Source of the DNA: Halobacteriovoraceae bacterium
GTDB taxonomy: Bacteria; Bdellovibrionota; Bacteriovoracia; Bacteriovoracales; Bacteriovoracaceae
Length of the DNA stretch: 36,391 bases
Assembly (NCBI GenBank): GCA_020635115.1
Contig: JACKAK010000016.1
Location: forward strand, 1 to 36,391
Direction of reading: 5' to 3'
Shown: piece after piece, positions 8,408 through 15,374 of the stretch
Position numbering within the stretch: position 1 is the stretch's first letter
Layout: each line of letters opens with the position of its first letter
Position numbers and translations under genes: made by a program
Notes under the pieces: generated by a model
What the model saw: the letters and a program-made list of their open reading frames with translations, nothing else
What the model was told of the DNA's origin: nothing
Databases searched by the model: none

Positions 8408-8484
8408 GGTCTCGTAGCTCAGTTGGTTAGAGCATCTCCCTTTTAAGGAGAGGGTCCTGCGTTCGAGTCGCAGCGAGATCACCA
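8408..8484 (+). tRNA. tRNA-Lys (anticodon TTT)
   Basis: The acceptor arms GGTCTCG (8408-8414) and CGAGATC pair, with one G-T. GCTC/GAGC form the D stem. The anticodon stem TCTCC/GGAGA closes a loop CTTTTAA with TTT at 8442-8444. The T arm reads CTGCG-TTCGAGT-CGCAG, and the CCA end is encoded. All canonical tRNA elements are present. Confidence 0.97.
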
Positions 8485-8506
8485 TTTTCTTCTTCAGAAA
8501 TTCCGT

Positions 8507-8584
8507 GCTCCCATCGTCTAGCCCGGTCTAGGACATCGCCTTTTCACGGCGGTAACAGGGGTTCGAATCCCCTTGGGAGTACCA
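8507..8584 (+). tRNA. tRNA-Glu (anticodon TTC)
   Basis: The acceptor GCTCCCA pairs with TGGGAGT, with a terminal G-T pair. The anticodon arm is closed by CGCC/GGCG, with loop TTTTCAC and TTC at 8543-8545. The T arm is GGGG-TTCGAAT-CCCC, and CCA is encoded. It is 22 bases downstream of tRNA-Lys and shares its promoter. Confidence 0.96.
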
Positions 8585-8592
8585 ATTTTTTT

Positions 8593-8622
8593 AAAAAAGC
8601 CCTGATTTTGCAGGGCTTTTTT
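8593..8622 (+). terminator. Rho-independent terminator of the tRNA unit
   Basis: AAAAAAGCCCTG (8593-8604), a six-base loop, then CAGGGCTTTTTT (8611-8622) form a strong hairpin followed by a T-rich tail. It lies nine bases after the tRNA-Glu CCA end. From 8623 to 8856 I see only AT-rich sequence with no gene. Confidence 0.92.
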
Positions 8623-8856
8623 ATTTTTGTTCCAACCCAAATCCCCATAAGTTTGCGTCACACCAACCGATTTTTCTCTCTAAACATTTTTCTGAATCAA
8701 AAACATCCCCAATTTTCATCAGCTATTTACTCCGGATAATTATCCTTTACGAATTAAGAATTTGTTCCAAAAGAAATAAATTAGATCTGACAAAAAATAT
8801 ATTTTCTGAAGTTTAAAAATTAATTTTGGTAATTAATTGAGAAGTAAATAAATTCC

Positions 8857-9957
8857 TCAATTTTTATATCCTTTGATGAAGGATTCTTCATACATTAACC
8901 ATCTTTTTGCAAGTTTTGCTGGTTCTTTTTGCCACTCGCAACTGCTGTTAGAAAAATTCGCTAGAGATTTCATTAAATCTTTAGGCGCATCTAATGGGAA
9001 ATCTTCAAAATATGTTATCATATTATTTATTGTATCTACATTAAATCCAGAATCATTTGCGCATTTAGGATCATTGCTATAAAAAAAACTTAAAACTTTT
9101 TCTAAGTTTTTTTCAACAACTGGAGCAGCAGATTCAACTTTATAAATTGTCATGTGATGGAGAATTTCATTATATCTTTGGTTTGCATGACTTAAGCAAC
9201 AACCCTTCCAATCTTTTTTATCTTGATTATAACTTTCAAGTAAAGTTAGCAGATACTGGTGAGTCTCTTGACGATGTTTTGATAATAAGAAATCTTTTAA
9301 CATTACAAATCGAGAAAAACTTGGATAACTAAGTAATTCAAAAACTTCACTAGGCACCTGTGTAGGCGACATTTCTTTAATCAAAATAGCGGAATCAAAC
9401 ATATTACATTGCTCATAAGACTCAAGACAGTGGGCCTTTATAAAGCGAACTAATTTAACAACTGTCTCAGGGTCATTTTGTTTAATTAAATTCTGCATAG
9501 CTGGTTCTGATACAAATCTAAGTTTTTGAACAAGTAGTTTGAAAAGAATATCTTGAGAAGAGTCTGGGTTATTTGCTAAAGATATTTCATATTTGTATTT
9601 ATTTTTTTTCTCAAGCTCAATTTTTTCATTTTTCTTTTGTCTTTTGTATTCAGAATATTTGTCTTCTATAATAGGAACAATAAAGAGATTAAATACTGAG
9701 ATTATGATGATCACGACAAGAAGTATTATTAACCTAAAAATCCAAGTTGTTAAAGTCCCCGGCATATATTGTAGGCCAAGGTATAGTGCGACAAGTGCAT
9801 TTATGAATAAAATAATGAAACTTCCTACTCCTAGAATTAAAGGCAACGGATTTATACCGCCTGAAGAACCTGAACCATGGCCTGAGAACAATTCTGCGAG
9901 TAAAATTGGTATGATTATAAGCGCCAGAAAACTTCCAAAATAATAAAATTTAAAAAT
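8857..9957 (-). CDS. Membrane protein of unknown function, probable ATT start, about 366 aa
   Basis: I do not recognise this family. The first usual start codon is a TTG at 9891, with no ribosome-binding site and a start inside a hydrophobic run. The frame continues upstream to a TAG. In it, AGGAG (9964-9968) lies six bases before an ATT at 9957-9955, which would add a basic leader and a complete hydrophobic segment (FLALIIIPILLAEL). I therefore prefer ATT, as used by infC. Features in order: an N-terminal signal anchor or signal peptide, a Gly/Ser-rich linker, two membrane helices (about residues 39-62 and 71-95), a highly charged Lys/Glu coiled segment, and a helical soluble domain. It is the last gene after hpt and receiver-DHp, 61 bases downstream. 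Confidence 0.65.
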   Translation of the reverse strand: MFKFYYFGSFLALIIIPILLAELFSGHGSGSSGGINPLPLILGVGSFIILFINALVALYLGLQYMPGTLTTWIFRLIILLVVIIIISVFNLFIVPIIEDKYSEYKRQKKNEKIELEKKNKYKYEISLANNPDSSQDILFKLLVQKLRFVSEPAMQNLIKQNDPETVVKLVRFIKAHCLESYEQCNMFDSAILIKEMSPTQVPSEVFELLSYPSFSRFVMLKDFLLSKHRQETHQYLLTLLESYNQDKKDWKGCCLSHANQRYNEILHHMTIYKVESAAPVVEKNLEKVLSFFYSNDPKCANDSGFNVDTINNMITYFEDFPLDAPKDLMKSLANFSNSSCEWQKEPAKLAKRWLMYEESFIKGYKN

Positions 9958-10018
9958 AAAAAGCTCCTGGTTAGTCTGGATAAGATCATGAAGCTACAGA
10001 ATCGAATAGAAAATCAGG

Positions 10019-10663
10019 CTATTTGGCCTTAATCATAAGAGAACCCTCAGCATATGATTCAAACTCAACAGTGCCTTGATTGATATTATCTATCTTTTTT
10101 ACAATATCAGTGATTCGTTCTATGGCCTCTCTTATTTTATTATAGTTCTTATCAGAAAGGTCATCCTTATTTTCTTTTAGATTTCCCATCGCGATTGCCA
10201 ATGGATTATTAATTTCATGATTATATGTAATAATCATTGCATTTAACGTTTCAAGTTTCTTTTTTTCAATTGAACTCAAATAGAAATTTTTAATCATGAG
10301 CTGATTACTTACCCTTGCTTTTGCAATCTGAACATTTACTGGCTTTGTTAAATAATCATTAGCTCCCAAATTCAACGCCTCTACAATATCATCAGTTTCA
10401 TCTCTGGCCGTAACCATAATAATGGGAAGTTCTAATGGCTGATAAGTTTCTCTTAGTTTTCTAAGAATTTCAACACCTGTAATATTTGGCATAATTACAT
10501 CTAAAAGAACCAGATCGAAATCTCCACTCATCACAGTTTCAACACATTTTGTTCCATCACTTAAAAATTCAGTTTCTAGATCCTCTTTGAGAAGCTGTTT
10601 GGACAAGTATTTTCCATTAACCATATCATCATCAACGACTAATACTTTAGATTTTTTTTTCAT
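10019..10663 (-). CDS. Receiver-DHp protein: response regulator with histidine-kinase dimerisation domain but no ATPase, 214 aa
   Basis: Residues 5-122 are a full receiver: D11/D12 acidic pair, phospho-acceptor D55 (LLDVIMPN), T85 and K107 (LTKPVN). A helix then leads into an H-box at about 141-162, with H149 in YNHEINNPLAIAMGN, the exact form seen in HisKA kinases. A second amphipathic helix follows (about 173-196). The chain ends without N, G1 or G2 boxes, so there is no ATP-binding domain. It could pass phosphate D55-H149, like a fused Spo0F-Spo0B, or use the DHp only to dimerise. The ATG overlaps the hpt stop by four bases (ATGA), so the two are coupled. Confidence 0.85.
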   Translation of the reverse strand: MKKKSKVLVVDDDMVNGKYLSKQLLKEDLETEFLSDGTKCVETVMSGDFDLVLLDVIMPNITGVEILRKLRETYQPLELPIIMVTARDETDDIVEALNLGANDYLTKPVNVQIAKARVSNQLMIKNFYLSSIEKKKLETLNAMIITYNHEINNPLAIAMGNLKENKDDLSDKNYNKIREAIERITDIVKKIDNINQGTVEFESYAEGSLMIKAK

Positions 10664-11004
10664 GCTGCATTCTCCCCTTTGATCAAAAGTTCGACTTCTG
10701 AAATGAGTTCAATGACCAGCTCATTTAGAACTTTAAAATCATTTTCAAGATTATCAGATTTTTTAGATCTACCTTTTTCTTCAATGACAAAAGCTGCATC
10801 AGTTACTTTTTGAGCAAAGAAGTTGCTACAGGCACCTTTAATTGTATGGGCCTCTCTTTCTATGGCCTCGAAGTTTTTATCAGCAATGGATTTTTCTAAA
10901 AGATTGATATTTCTTTTACTTAGAGCTCTAAGCTCCTCAAAAATTTCAGACAATAGTTCTAAATCGTTATCAAAATGTGTGAGTAGTTTTTGCTTATCAA
11001 TCAT
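10660..11004 (-). CDS. Stand-alone Hpt phosphotransfer protein, 114 aa
   Basis: A four-helix Hpt domain with the active histidine H53 in the classic context REAHTIKGACSNF. It would shuttle phosphate between receiver domains. No kinase or output domain is attached. A GGAGAAG ribosome-binding site precedes the ATG. It overlaps the receiver-DHp gene by four bases, so the pair probably functions together. It lies downstream of the stress-protein gene, but a terminator at 11064-11086 separates the two, so it probably has its own promoter in 11005-11063. Confidence 0.9.
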   Translation of the reverse strand: MIDKQKLLTHFDNDLELLSEIFEELRALSKRNINLLEKSIADKNFEAIEREAHTIKGACSNFFAQKVTDAAFVIEEKGRSKKSDNLENDFKVLNELVIELISEVELLIKGENAA

Positions 11005-11063
11005 GACACTTCTCCAAATGTAATTTCATTACCTTTTCGGAAGAGACATGAAAAAAATAAGCT

Positions 11064-11086
11064 AAAAAAAAACCTGTTAAAACAAG
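11064..11086 (-). terminator. Rho-independent terminator after the universal stress protein gene
   Basis: Read on the - strand, a short hairpin CTTGTT-TT-AACAGG (11086-11073) is followed directly by nine T residues (11072-11064). It begins four bases past the stress-protein stop codon. The stem is short with one G-T pair, so strength is moderate. Confidence 0.6.
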
Positions 11087-11089
11087 AGC

Positions 11090-11539
11090 TTAATTACCAT
11101 GCCTTAAGGTTAAAACGTTGCATGGAGCGTGTTTCACAAGATGATCAGTAAATGAAGAACTAAATAGACCTTCAATACCATGTTTACCCCTAGTAGCTGT
11201 AATGACTAAATCTGCTTTGACTTCTTTTAGATATTCGATAACTTTTTCTTTAGGCCCATAATCAAAAAAACACTTAGTTGAAGAATTTTTTAATTGCTGC
11301 TCATTGAGTAGATTTTTTCCAAAAGATTGGAGAATATCAAGAACTGATTTTTCAATTTCAACTTTTTGTTCTCCATCAGGATAAATATGAGGAGGGACCA
11401 TATATCCATAATTTTCTTGTTTGAAGACATGTAATAAGGTGACCTCTGAATCATCAATAAGATAGCTTCCCTTAAGATCTTCGACCATACTCTTTTGCAT
11501 TTCTTCTACCATTGGTACACAGATGACAACTTTGCGCAT
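11090..11539 (-). CDS. Universal stress protein (UspA family), 149 aa
   Basis: A single Usp domain. The C-terminal half has the family pattern VITATRGKHGIEGLFSSSFT followed by HAPCNVLTLR. The ATP-binding version needs G-x2-G-x9-G-S/T; here the first glycines are present but the second-half glycine is replaced by serine, so nucleotide binding is doubtful. The N-terminal strand begins VVICVPMVEE, where most members have a D at the turn. A GGGGGAAG ribosome-binding site precedes the ATG. It is divergent from the FNR-like regulator gene with 173 bases between, a common arrangement for FNR-controlled usp genes, but I see no FNR box there. Confidence 0.85.
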   Translation of the reverse strand: MRKVVICVPMVEEMQKSMVEDLKGSYLIDDSEVTLLHVFKQENYGYMVPPHIYPDGEQKVEIEKSVLDILQSFGKNLLNEQQLKNSSTKCFFDYGPKEKVIEYLKEVKADLVITATRGKHGIEGLFSSSFTDHLVKHAPCNVLTLRHGN

Positions 11540-11712
11540 ATCTTCCCCCTATTTTCGACTAAAAACTAACATTTTTTAAGTTCAATATTAATAGCTTTTG
11601 CATATATAAACACCCTATGTTAATCATATTAGTGACTATTGTCGATGATTGAATTTTGAAAAAAACATGATTCAGCTTAGGTAAGGCCGAATATTTTACG
11701 CAAGACATAATT

Positions 11713-12432
11713 ATGAATAAAACAAAAAATGAACTACCACACCATTGCGAAGATTGCCCTTCAAGGGGAAAAGGTATTTTTTGTGAACTTGAAGCAATGG
11801 CCCTAAAAGACTTAGATCAACAAAAAGTAGTTAATACATACAAAAAAGGACAGACACTATTTGTAGAAGGTAATCCCCCCTATGGACTTTATTGCATTAG
11901 TTCTGGAAATATTAAAATCACTAAGATGAGTCCAGCTGGCAAAGATGCCCTGGTAAGAATTGCAACCGACGGAGATGTCCTAGGCCATAGAAGCATTTTT
12001 ACAGATGAACATTATCAGGCCACAGCAACAGCAATTGATGACACCGTTGTTTGTTTTATAGACAAAAGTTATATTATTTCACTAGTACGTAAACGACCAG
12101 AAGTTGCTATTCAACTCATTGAAAAACTAGGTAGAGATCTTGGAGCTTCAGAAGACAAAATTGCTTCGTTCTACCAAAAAAGCGTGAGAGAGCGCTTAGC
12201 TGAACTCCTTTTATTGCTTAAAGAATCTCATGGAGTAAAGGAGCAGGGTCGATGGAAAATAAATTTAAAATTAACTCGTGAAGAAATGGCCTCAATCATA
12301 GGTACCGCTTCAGAAACTCTCATACGTTTTATTTCAGAGCTCAAAGATGAAGGACTTATTGAGCAAGAAGGTAAAACCCTTTTTGTAGTAAAGGAAAAAG
12401 AGCTCATAAACCAGGCCTCATTAAATTACTAA
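11713..12432 (+). CDS. CRP/FNR-family regulator with FNR-like cysteine cluster, 239 aa
   Basis: N-terminal cysteines C12, C15 and C24 plus C114 resemble the [4Fe-4S] ligands of FNR (C20, C23, C29, C122), though the second gap is eight residues rather than five. A cyclic-nucleotide-type beta-roll follows (about 35-120; KKGQTLFVEGNPPYGLYCISSG), then the dimer helix, and a helix-turn-helix at about 190-218 (LTREEMASIIGTASETLIRFI). The recognition helix has E and R in the usual FNR/CRP positions, predicting TTGAT-N4-ATCAA-like sites. A consensus site lies 1.2 kb downstream at 12909-12922. Probably an oxygen or redox sensor; without iron-sulfur biochemistry, another CRP subfamily remains possible. 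Confidence 0.85.
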   Translation: MNKTKNELPHHCEDCPSRGKGIFCELEAMALKDLDQQKVVNTYKKGQTLFVEGNPPYGLYCISSGNIKITKMSPAGKDALVRIATDGDVLGHRSIFTDEHYQATATAIDDTVVCFIDKSYIISLVRKRPEVAIQLIEKLGRDLGASEDKIASFYQKSVRERLAELLLLLKESHGVKEQGRWKINLKLTREEMASIIGTASETLIRFISELKDEGLIEQEGKTLFVVKEKELINQASLNY

Positions 12433-12505
12433 ACTATAGTTTTTTAGATAAAAAAAACTGATCTATGTAATATTTCTGAAAGGCAAGTACCGATATACTT
12501 GGCAC

Positions 12506-12874
12506 ATGAGAAGGTTACGAAACTCAAGACTATTAACAGATGAAGAATTGGCAAATTTCACTAAGTTTGTGGGACCTAGAACTTATCATACAAGTTCAAT
12601 CATTATATATGAGGGCCATTACCCACATGTCGCCTTTTTGCTTGTTGAAGGAAACATCGAAATAGTTAAAAGAAATAAAAAAGTTTTTGATGTCAAAAAA
12701 GGCGTCATTATTGGACTGAGTGAACTTCTCAACGAACGTCCCTGCAAGTATAGTGTGAAGATTAATGCAAATAGCAAAGTCTGTATAATTGACAAAAGTA
12801 CTCTAGATAAAATTTCAAAACTAGAGGATAACAAAATAAAAAATATTATCTCTAGTTCTTCAATGGCCTGTTAA
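12506..12874 (+). CDS. Stand-alone cyclic-nucleotide-binding-like domain protein, 122 aa
   Basis: The chain is a single CNBD beta-roll: SIIIYEGHYPHVAFLLVEGNIEI matches the conserved E-G ... G-x-I strands, followed by VKKGVIIGLSELL. There is no helix-turn-helix or other output domain. The phosphate-binding cassette arginine of true cAMP binders (R-A-A/T) is not evident (ERPCKYSVKI sits at that place), so cAMP or cGMP binding is doubtful. It follows the FNR-like gene by 73 bases in the same direction and precedes the FNR box, so it may modulate that regulator. No good ribosome-binding site is seen. Confidence 0.75.
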   Translation: MRRLRNSRLLTDEELANFTKFVGPRTYHTSSIIIYEGHYPHVAFLLVEGNIEIVKRNKKVFDVKKGVIIGLSELLNERPCKYSVKINANSKVCIIDKSTLDKISKLEDNKIKNIISSSSMAC

Positions 12875-12908
12875 TTTAAAAACAAATTTAGAATCTTTTT
12901 AAACATTT

Positions 12909-12950
12909 TTGATCTTGATCAAAGTCTAGATGTTAAAGAATAGCTATGTT
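12909..12950 (+). promoter_or_regulatory. Class II FNR-type promoter of the sulfur transporter genes
   Basis: TTGATCTTGATCAA at 12909-12922 matches the FNR consensus TTGAT-N4-ATCAA exactly. TATGTT at 12945-12950 is a fair -10. If transcription starts near 12957, the box is centred at -41.5, the textbook position for FNR activation. The ribosome-binding site AGGAGG and the ATG at 12973 follow. The obvious regulator is the FNR-like protein encoded at 11713. Confidence 0.8.
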
Positions 12951-12972
12951 TTAATTAGGTCAGGAGGATTGT

Positions 12973-13413
12973 ATGTCAATTTCAGAAAACTTTGATTTCG
13001 TTTCGGCCTTAATTGGTGGAGTCCTTATAGGGATAGCAACTTCATTACTTCTTTTTCTGAATGGAAAAATTGCAGGAATAAGTGGAATTACCAAAAATAT
13101 ATTAAGTAACCTACATTACAAAGAAAAAGTATGGAGAACTTTATTTGTCATTGGTCTTATGGCGGGAGGATTATTTATTCAAAAAATATATCCGGAAAAT
13201 ATATACAAATCTTACTCCCCTAACTTTATTCTTTCTATTCTTGGTGGACTATTAGTTGGAATTGGAACGTCTCTAGGAAATGGTTGCACATCGGGACATG
13301 GAATATGTGGAATAACCAGAAGATCTAAAAGATCAATTATTGCAACGATAACTTTTATGTCCTTTGGAATTTTAACAGTCTATTTTATGAACCTATTAGG
13401 AAAATTAGTATAA
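12973..13413 (+). CDS. YeeE/YedE-family sulfur transporter, first half, 146 aa
   Basis: Inner-membrane protein with about four helices. The family core GNGCTSGHGICG occupies residues 102-113, with C105 and C112 as candidate conduits for thiosulfate or persulfide sulfur, as established for TsuA/YeeE. Single-chain YeeE is about twice this length; here the transporter is split, the other half being the next gene. The ribosome-binding site AGGAGG precedes the ATG, and the upstream FNR box suggests control by oxygen or redox state. The second half begins 12 bases after the stop. Confidence 0.88.
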   Translation: MSISENFDFVSALIGGVLIGIATSLLLFLNGKIAGISGITKNILSNLHYKEKVWRTLFVIGLMAGGLFIQKIYPENIYKSYSPNFILSILGGLLVGIGTSLGNGCTSGHGICGITRRSKRSIIATITFMSFGILTVYFMNLLGKLV

Positions 13414-13425
13414 GGAGACTTCTCT

Positions 13426-13836
13426 ATGTTTAACTTAAGTGCTCTCATTACTGGAATAATTTTCGCAACAGGTTTAGGGCTATCAGGAATGCTTGATCCT
13501 AGAAAAATTCAGGGTTTTCTAAATATTTCAGGAAAGTGGGATCCAAGTCTGGCCTTTGTGATGCTTGGAGCTTTAGCTATCAACTTTGCGCTCTATCCTT
13601 TTATCACAAAAAAACAAAAACCCATTTGCCATCACAATTTCAGTATTCCAACAAATACTGTAGTCAATAGAGGACTTATTATTGGTTCGGCCATTTTTGG
13701 TATTGGATGGGGAATAAGTGGACTATGTCCAGGGCCTGCATTGGCCAGTATGTCATTTCAAAATCCTCAAGTGTATATCTACACTTTTTCAATGCTCTTT
13801 GGTATGTTTATGATGGAGAAATTTAGAATAAAATAG
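13426..13836 (+). CDS. YeeE/YedE (DUF6691)-type sulfur transporter, second half, 136 aa
   Basis: Four hydrophobic segments. The first pair carries the conserved GLGLSGMLDPRKIQGFL motif, and the third leads into GISGLCPGPAL with C101, the counterpart of the cysteine motif in the partner gene. This is the usual second subunit of two-gene YeeE/YedE (PmpA/PmpB-type) transporters found beside sulfur-oxidation and rhodanese genes. An AAGGAG ribosome-binding site is present. The spacing to both neighbours is short (12 and 26 bases), so it is co-transcribed with the first half and probably with the thioredoxin-like gene. Confidence 0.87.
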   Translation: MFNLSALITGIIFATGLGLSGMLDPRKIQGFLNISGKWDPSLAFVMLGALAINFALYPFITKKQKPICHHNFSIPTNTVVNRGLIIGSAIFGIGWGISGLCPGPALASMSFQNPQVYIYTFSMLFGMFMMEKFRIK

Positions 13837-13862
13837 AGTTCATTTTCTTAAAGGAAGAGCGA

Positions 13863-15317
13863 GTGAGATTCATTATATTTTTTATCAGTTTATTTTTATC
13901 AAGTGGCATTTTTTCCTTCGAATGGATCACTGAAAATCTTGACCAGGTATTCAAGCAAAATCATGAAAAACCCTACTTCATTTATTTTGGCGCAAAATGG
14001 TGTCCACCTTGCAATATGATGAAAAATGAAATTTTTAGTCATTCACTTTTCAAAAAGTCTATAGAACAATTCAGTGCTATCTATATTGATGGAGATCGTG
14101 AAGACTCAAATATATGGTCAATGAAATTTAATGCGAAATCATATCCTACAATGATCGTCCTAGATAAAAACTTAAAAGAAATCTCTAGAATGCCAATTAC
14201 AAATGATATTAATCTCTATATCAGCATGCTTGAAAAAGCTAAAAACTCATCTATTTCAATTAAAGAACTTCTTGAATTATCTAAAAGTAAACCCTTAGAA
14301 ATGAATGAAATTGAACGCATCATTGGCCACTCTTGGTATCAAGACGAGGGAATCTCAGCAAAAGAAGACGAAATGTCAGAAATCTTTAAAAATTTAAGTT
14401 CTCAACCTAAAACAACAAATGAGCAAAAAAAATATTTACTCGTCTTTTCTTTATTTTTTAAAACAGGTGATGATTCCAAAACATTTTCTGATACTGAATT
14501 AAAGCTCTTTGAAAAACTCTTTTTTGAAGTTGATCACCCTTATTTTTTAAGTCTTCTTTCTTATAAACTCTCTAAATATGTAGATTCAATAAAAGATACG
14601 ACGAAGAAAGATATTCAATTAAATTATATTTCAAGAAAATTACTAGCTAAAATTCAATCTGATTTGGTTGATTCAACGACAAAGATAAGTTATTTTTCTT
14701 CTTTAATTGAAATCTATTCACATCTCCAGAAAAATCAAAAAAAGCAAATAAAGGATCAATTCATTGCATTTCAAGAAAATCTACTAAAGGAAACTCAAGA
14801 TCAAAACAAACGACATTCTATCATTTCAGAAATTATGTACAACCTTGTTCAGCTAAAAGAATATGACAAGGCCATCAAGATTGGTGAAAATGAAATTTCA
14901 GCTTCTCATTCTCCATATTATATTATGAGTTATTTAGGTCTTGCCTATAGGGAGAAGGGAGATTTTGAAAATTCTCTTGTTTGGCGTAGAAAAGCATTTG
15001 AAACCGCAGATAATCCATCTCGAAAACTCAAATGGGGGACTTATTACTTTAGAGAACTTGTCAAACTTAAACCAAAAAAAGCAAGCAAAATAAAAGAGCT
15101 TCTTAGTGAGGTACTTGTTCTTACGACCCAAGTGAAAGGAATCTATCTAAAATCTGATGAAAGTAGTTCTCTTAAAATTCTAAAAAGCTCAATTGGCAAA
15201 CTAGATAACTTTAACGAGATAAAGCAGTTTGCAGTGATTCAGGCCCAGAAATATTGTGCAAAATCAGATCAATTGGCCGAATGTCAAAACTGGATTAATA
15301 ACTTAAAGAAATTATAA
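13863..15317 (+). CDS. Exported thioredoxin-fold protein with long helical C-terminus, 484 aa
   Basis: A signal peptide (about residues 1-18) is followed by a thioredoxin domain with active site WCPPC (C47, C50) in the context YFGAKWCPPCNMMKNE, and a cis-proline segment SYPTMIVLD near residue 97. The remaining 360 residues are helical, lysine-rich and TPR-like in rhythm (for example YYIMSYLGLAYREKGDFENS), probably a protein-interaction scaffold. The start is GTG with AAGGAAG upstream. It follows the sulfur transporter by 26 bases, so a role in periplasmic reduction of disulfides or sulfur species made by that system is plausible. DUF255/thioredoxin_7-type proteins are the nearest family I can name. 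Confidence 0.75.
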   Translation: MRFIIFFISLFLSSGIFSFEWITENLDQVFKQNHEKPYFIYFGAKWCPPCNMMKNEIFSHSLFKKSIEQFSAIYIDGDREDSNIWSMKFNAKSYPTMIVLDKNLKEISRMPITNDINLYISMLEKAKNSSISIKELLELSKSKPLEMNEIERIIGHSWYQDEGISAKEDEMSEIFKNLSSQPKTTNEQKKYLLVFSLFFKTGDDSKTFSDTELKLFEKLFFEVDHPYFLSLLSYKLSKYVDSIKDTTKKDIQLNYISRKLLAKIQSDLVDSTTKISYFSSLIEIYSHLQKNQKKQIKDQFIAFQENLLKETQDQNKRHSIISEIMYNLVQLKEYDKAIKIGENEISASHSPYYIMSYLGLAYREKGDFENSLVWRRKAFETADNPSRKLKWGTYYFRELVKLKPKKASKIKELLSEVLVLTTQVKGIYLKSDESSSLKILKSSIGKLDNFNEIKQFAVIQAQKYCAKSDQLAECQNWINNLKKL

Positions 15318-15374
15318 TTGATTCGGCACAAATCGCCTAAAGACTAATAGATTAAAATTTTATATCCTAGATGC

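Noticed and set aside
8835..8862. AATTGAG/CTCAATT inverted repeat at the 3' end of the 8857 gene
   Set aside because: The stem is short and AT-rich with a long loop and no T-run on the - strand, so it is too weak to call a terminator.
11540..11712. Search for an FNR box between the usp and FNR-like genes
   Set aside because: Only poor half-sites (for example near 11618-11632) were found; none approaches TTGAT-N4-ATCAA.
12433..12470. AAACTATAGTTT palindrome and A/T hairpin after the FNR-like gene
   Set aside because: It is purely A/T pairing in very AT-rich sequence; it could be weak termination but is indistinguishable from background.
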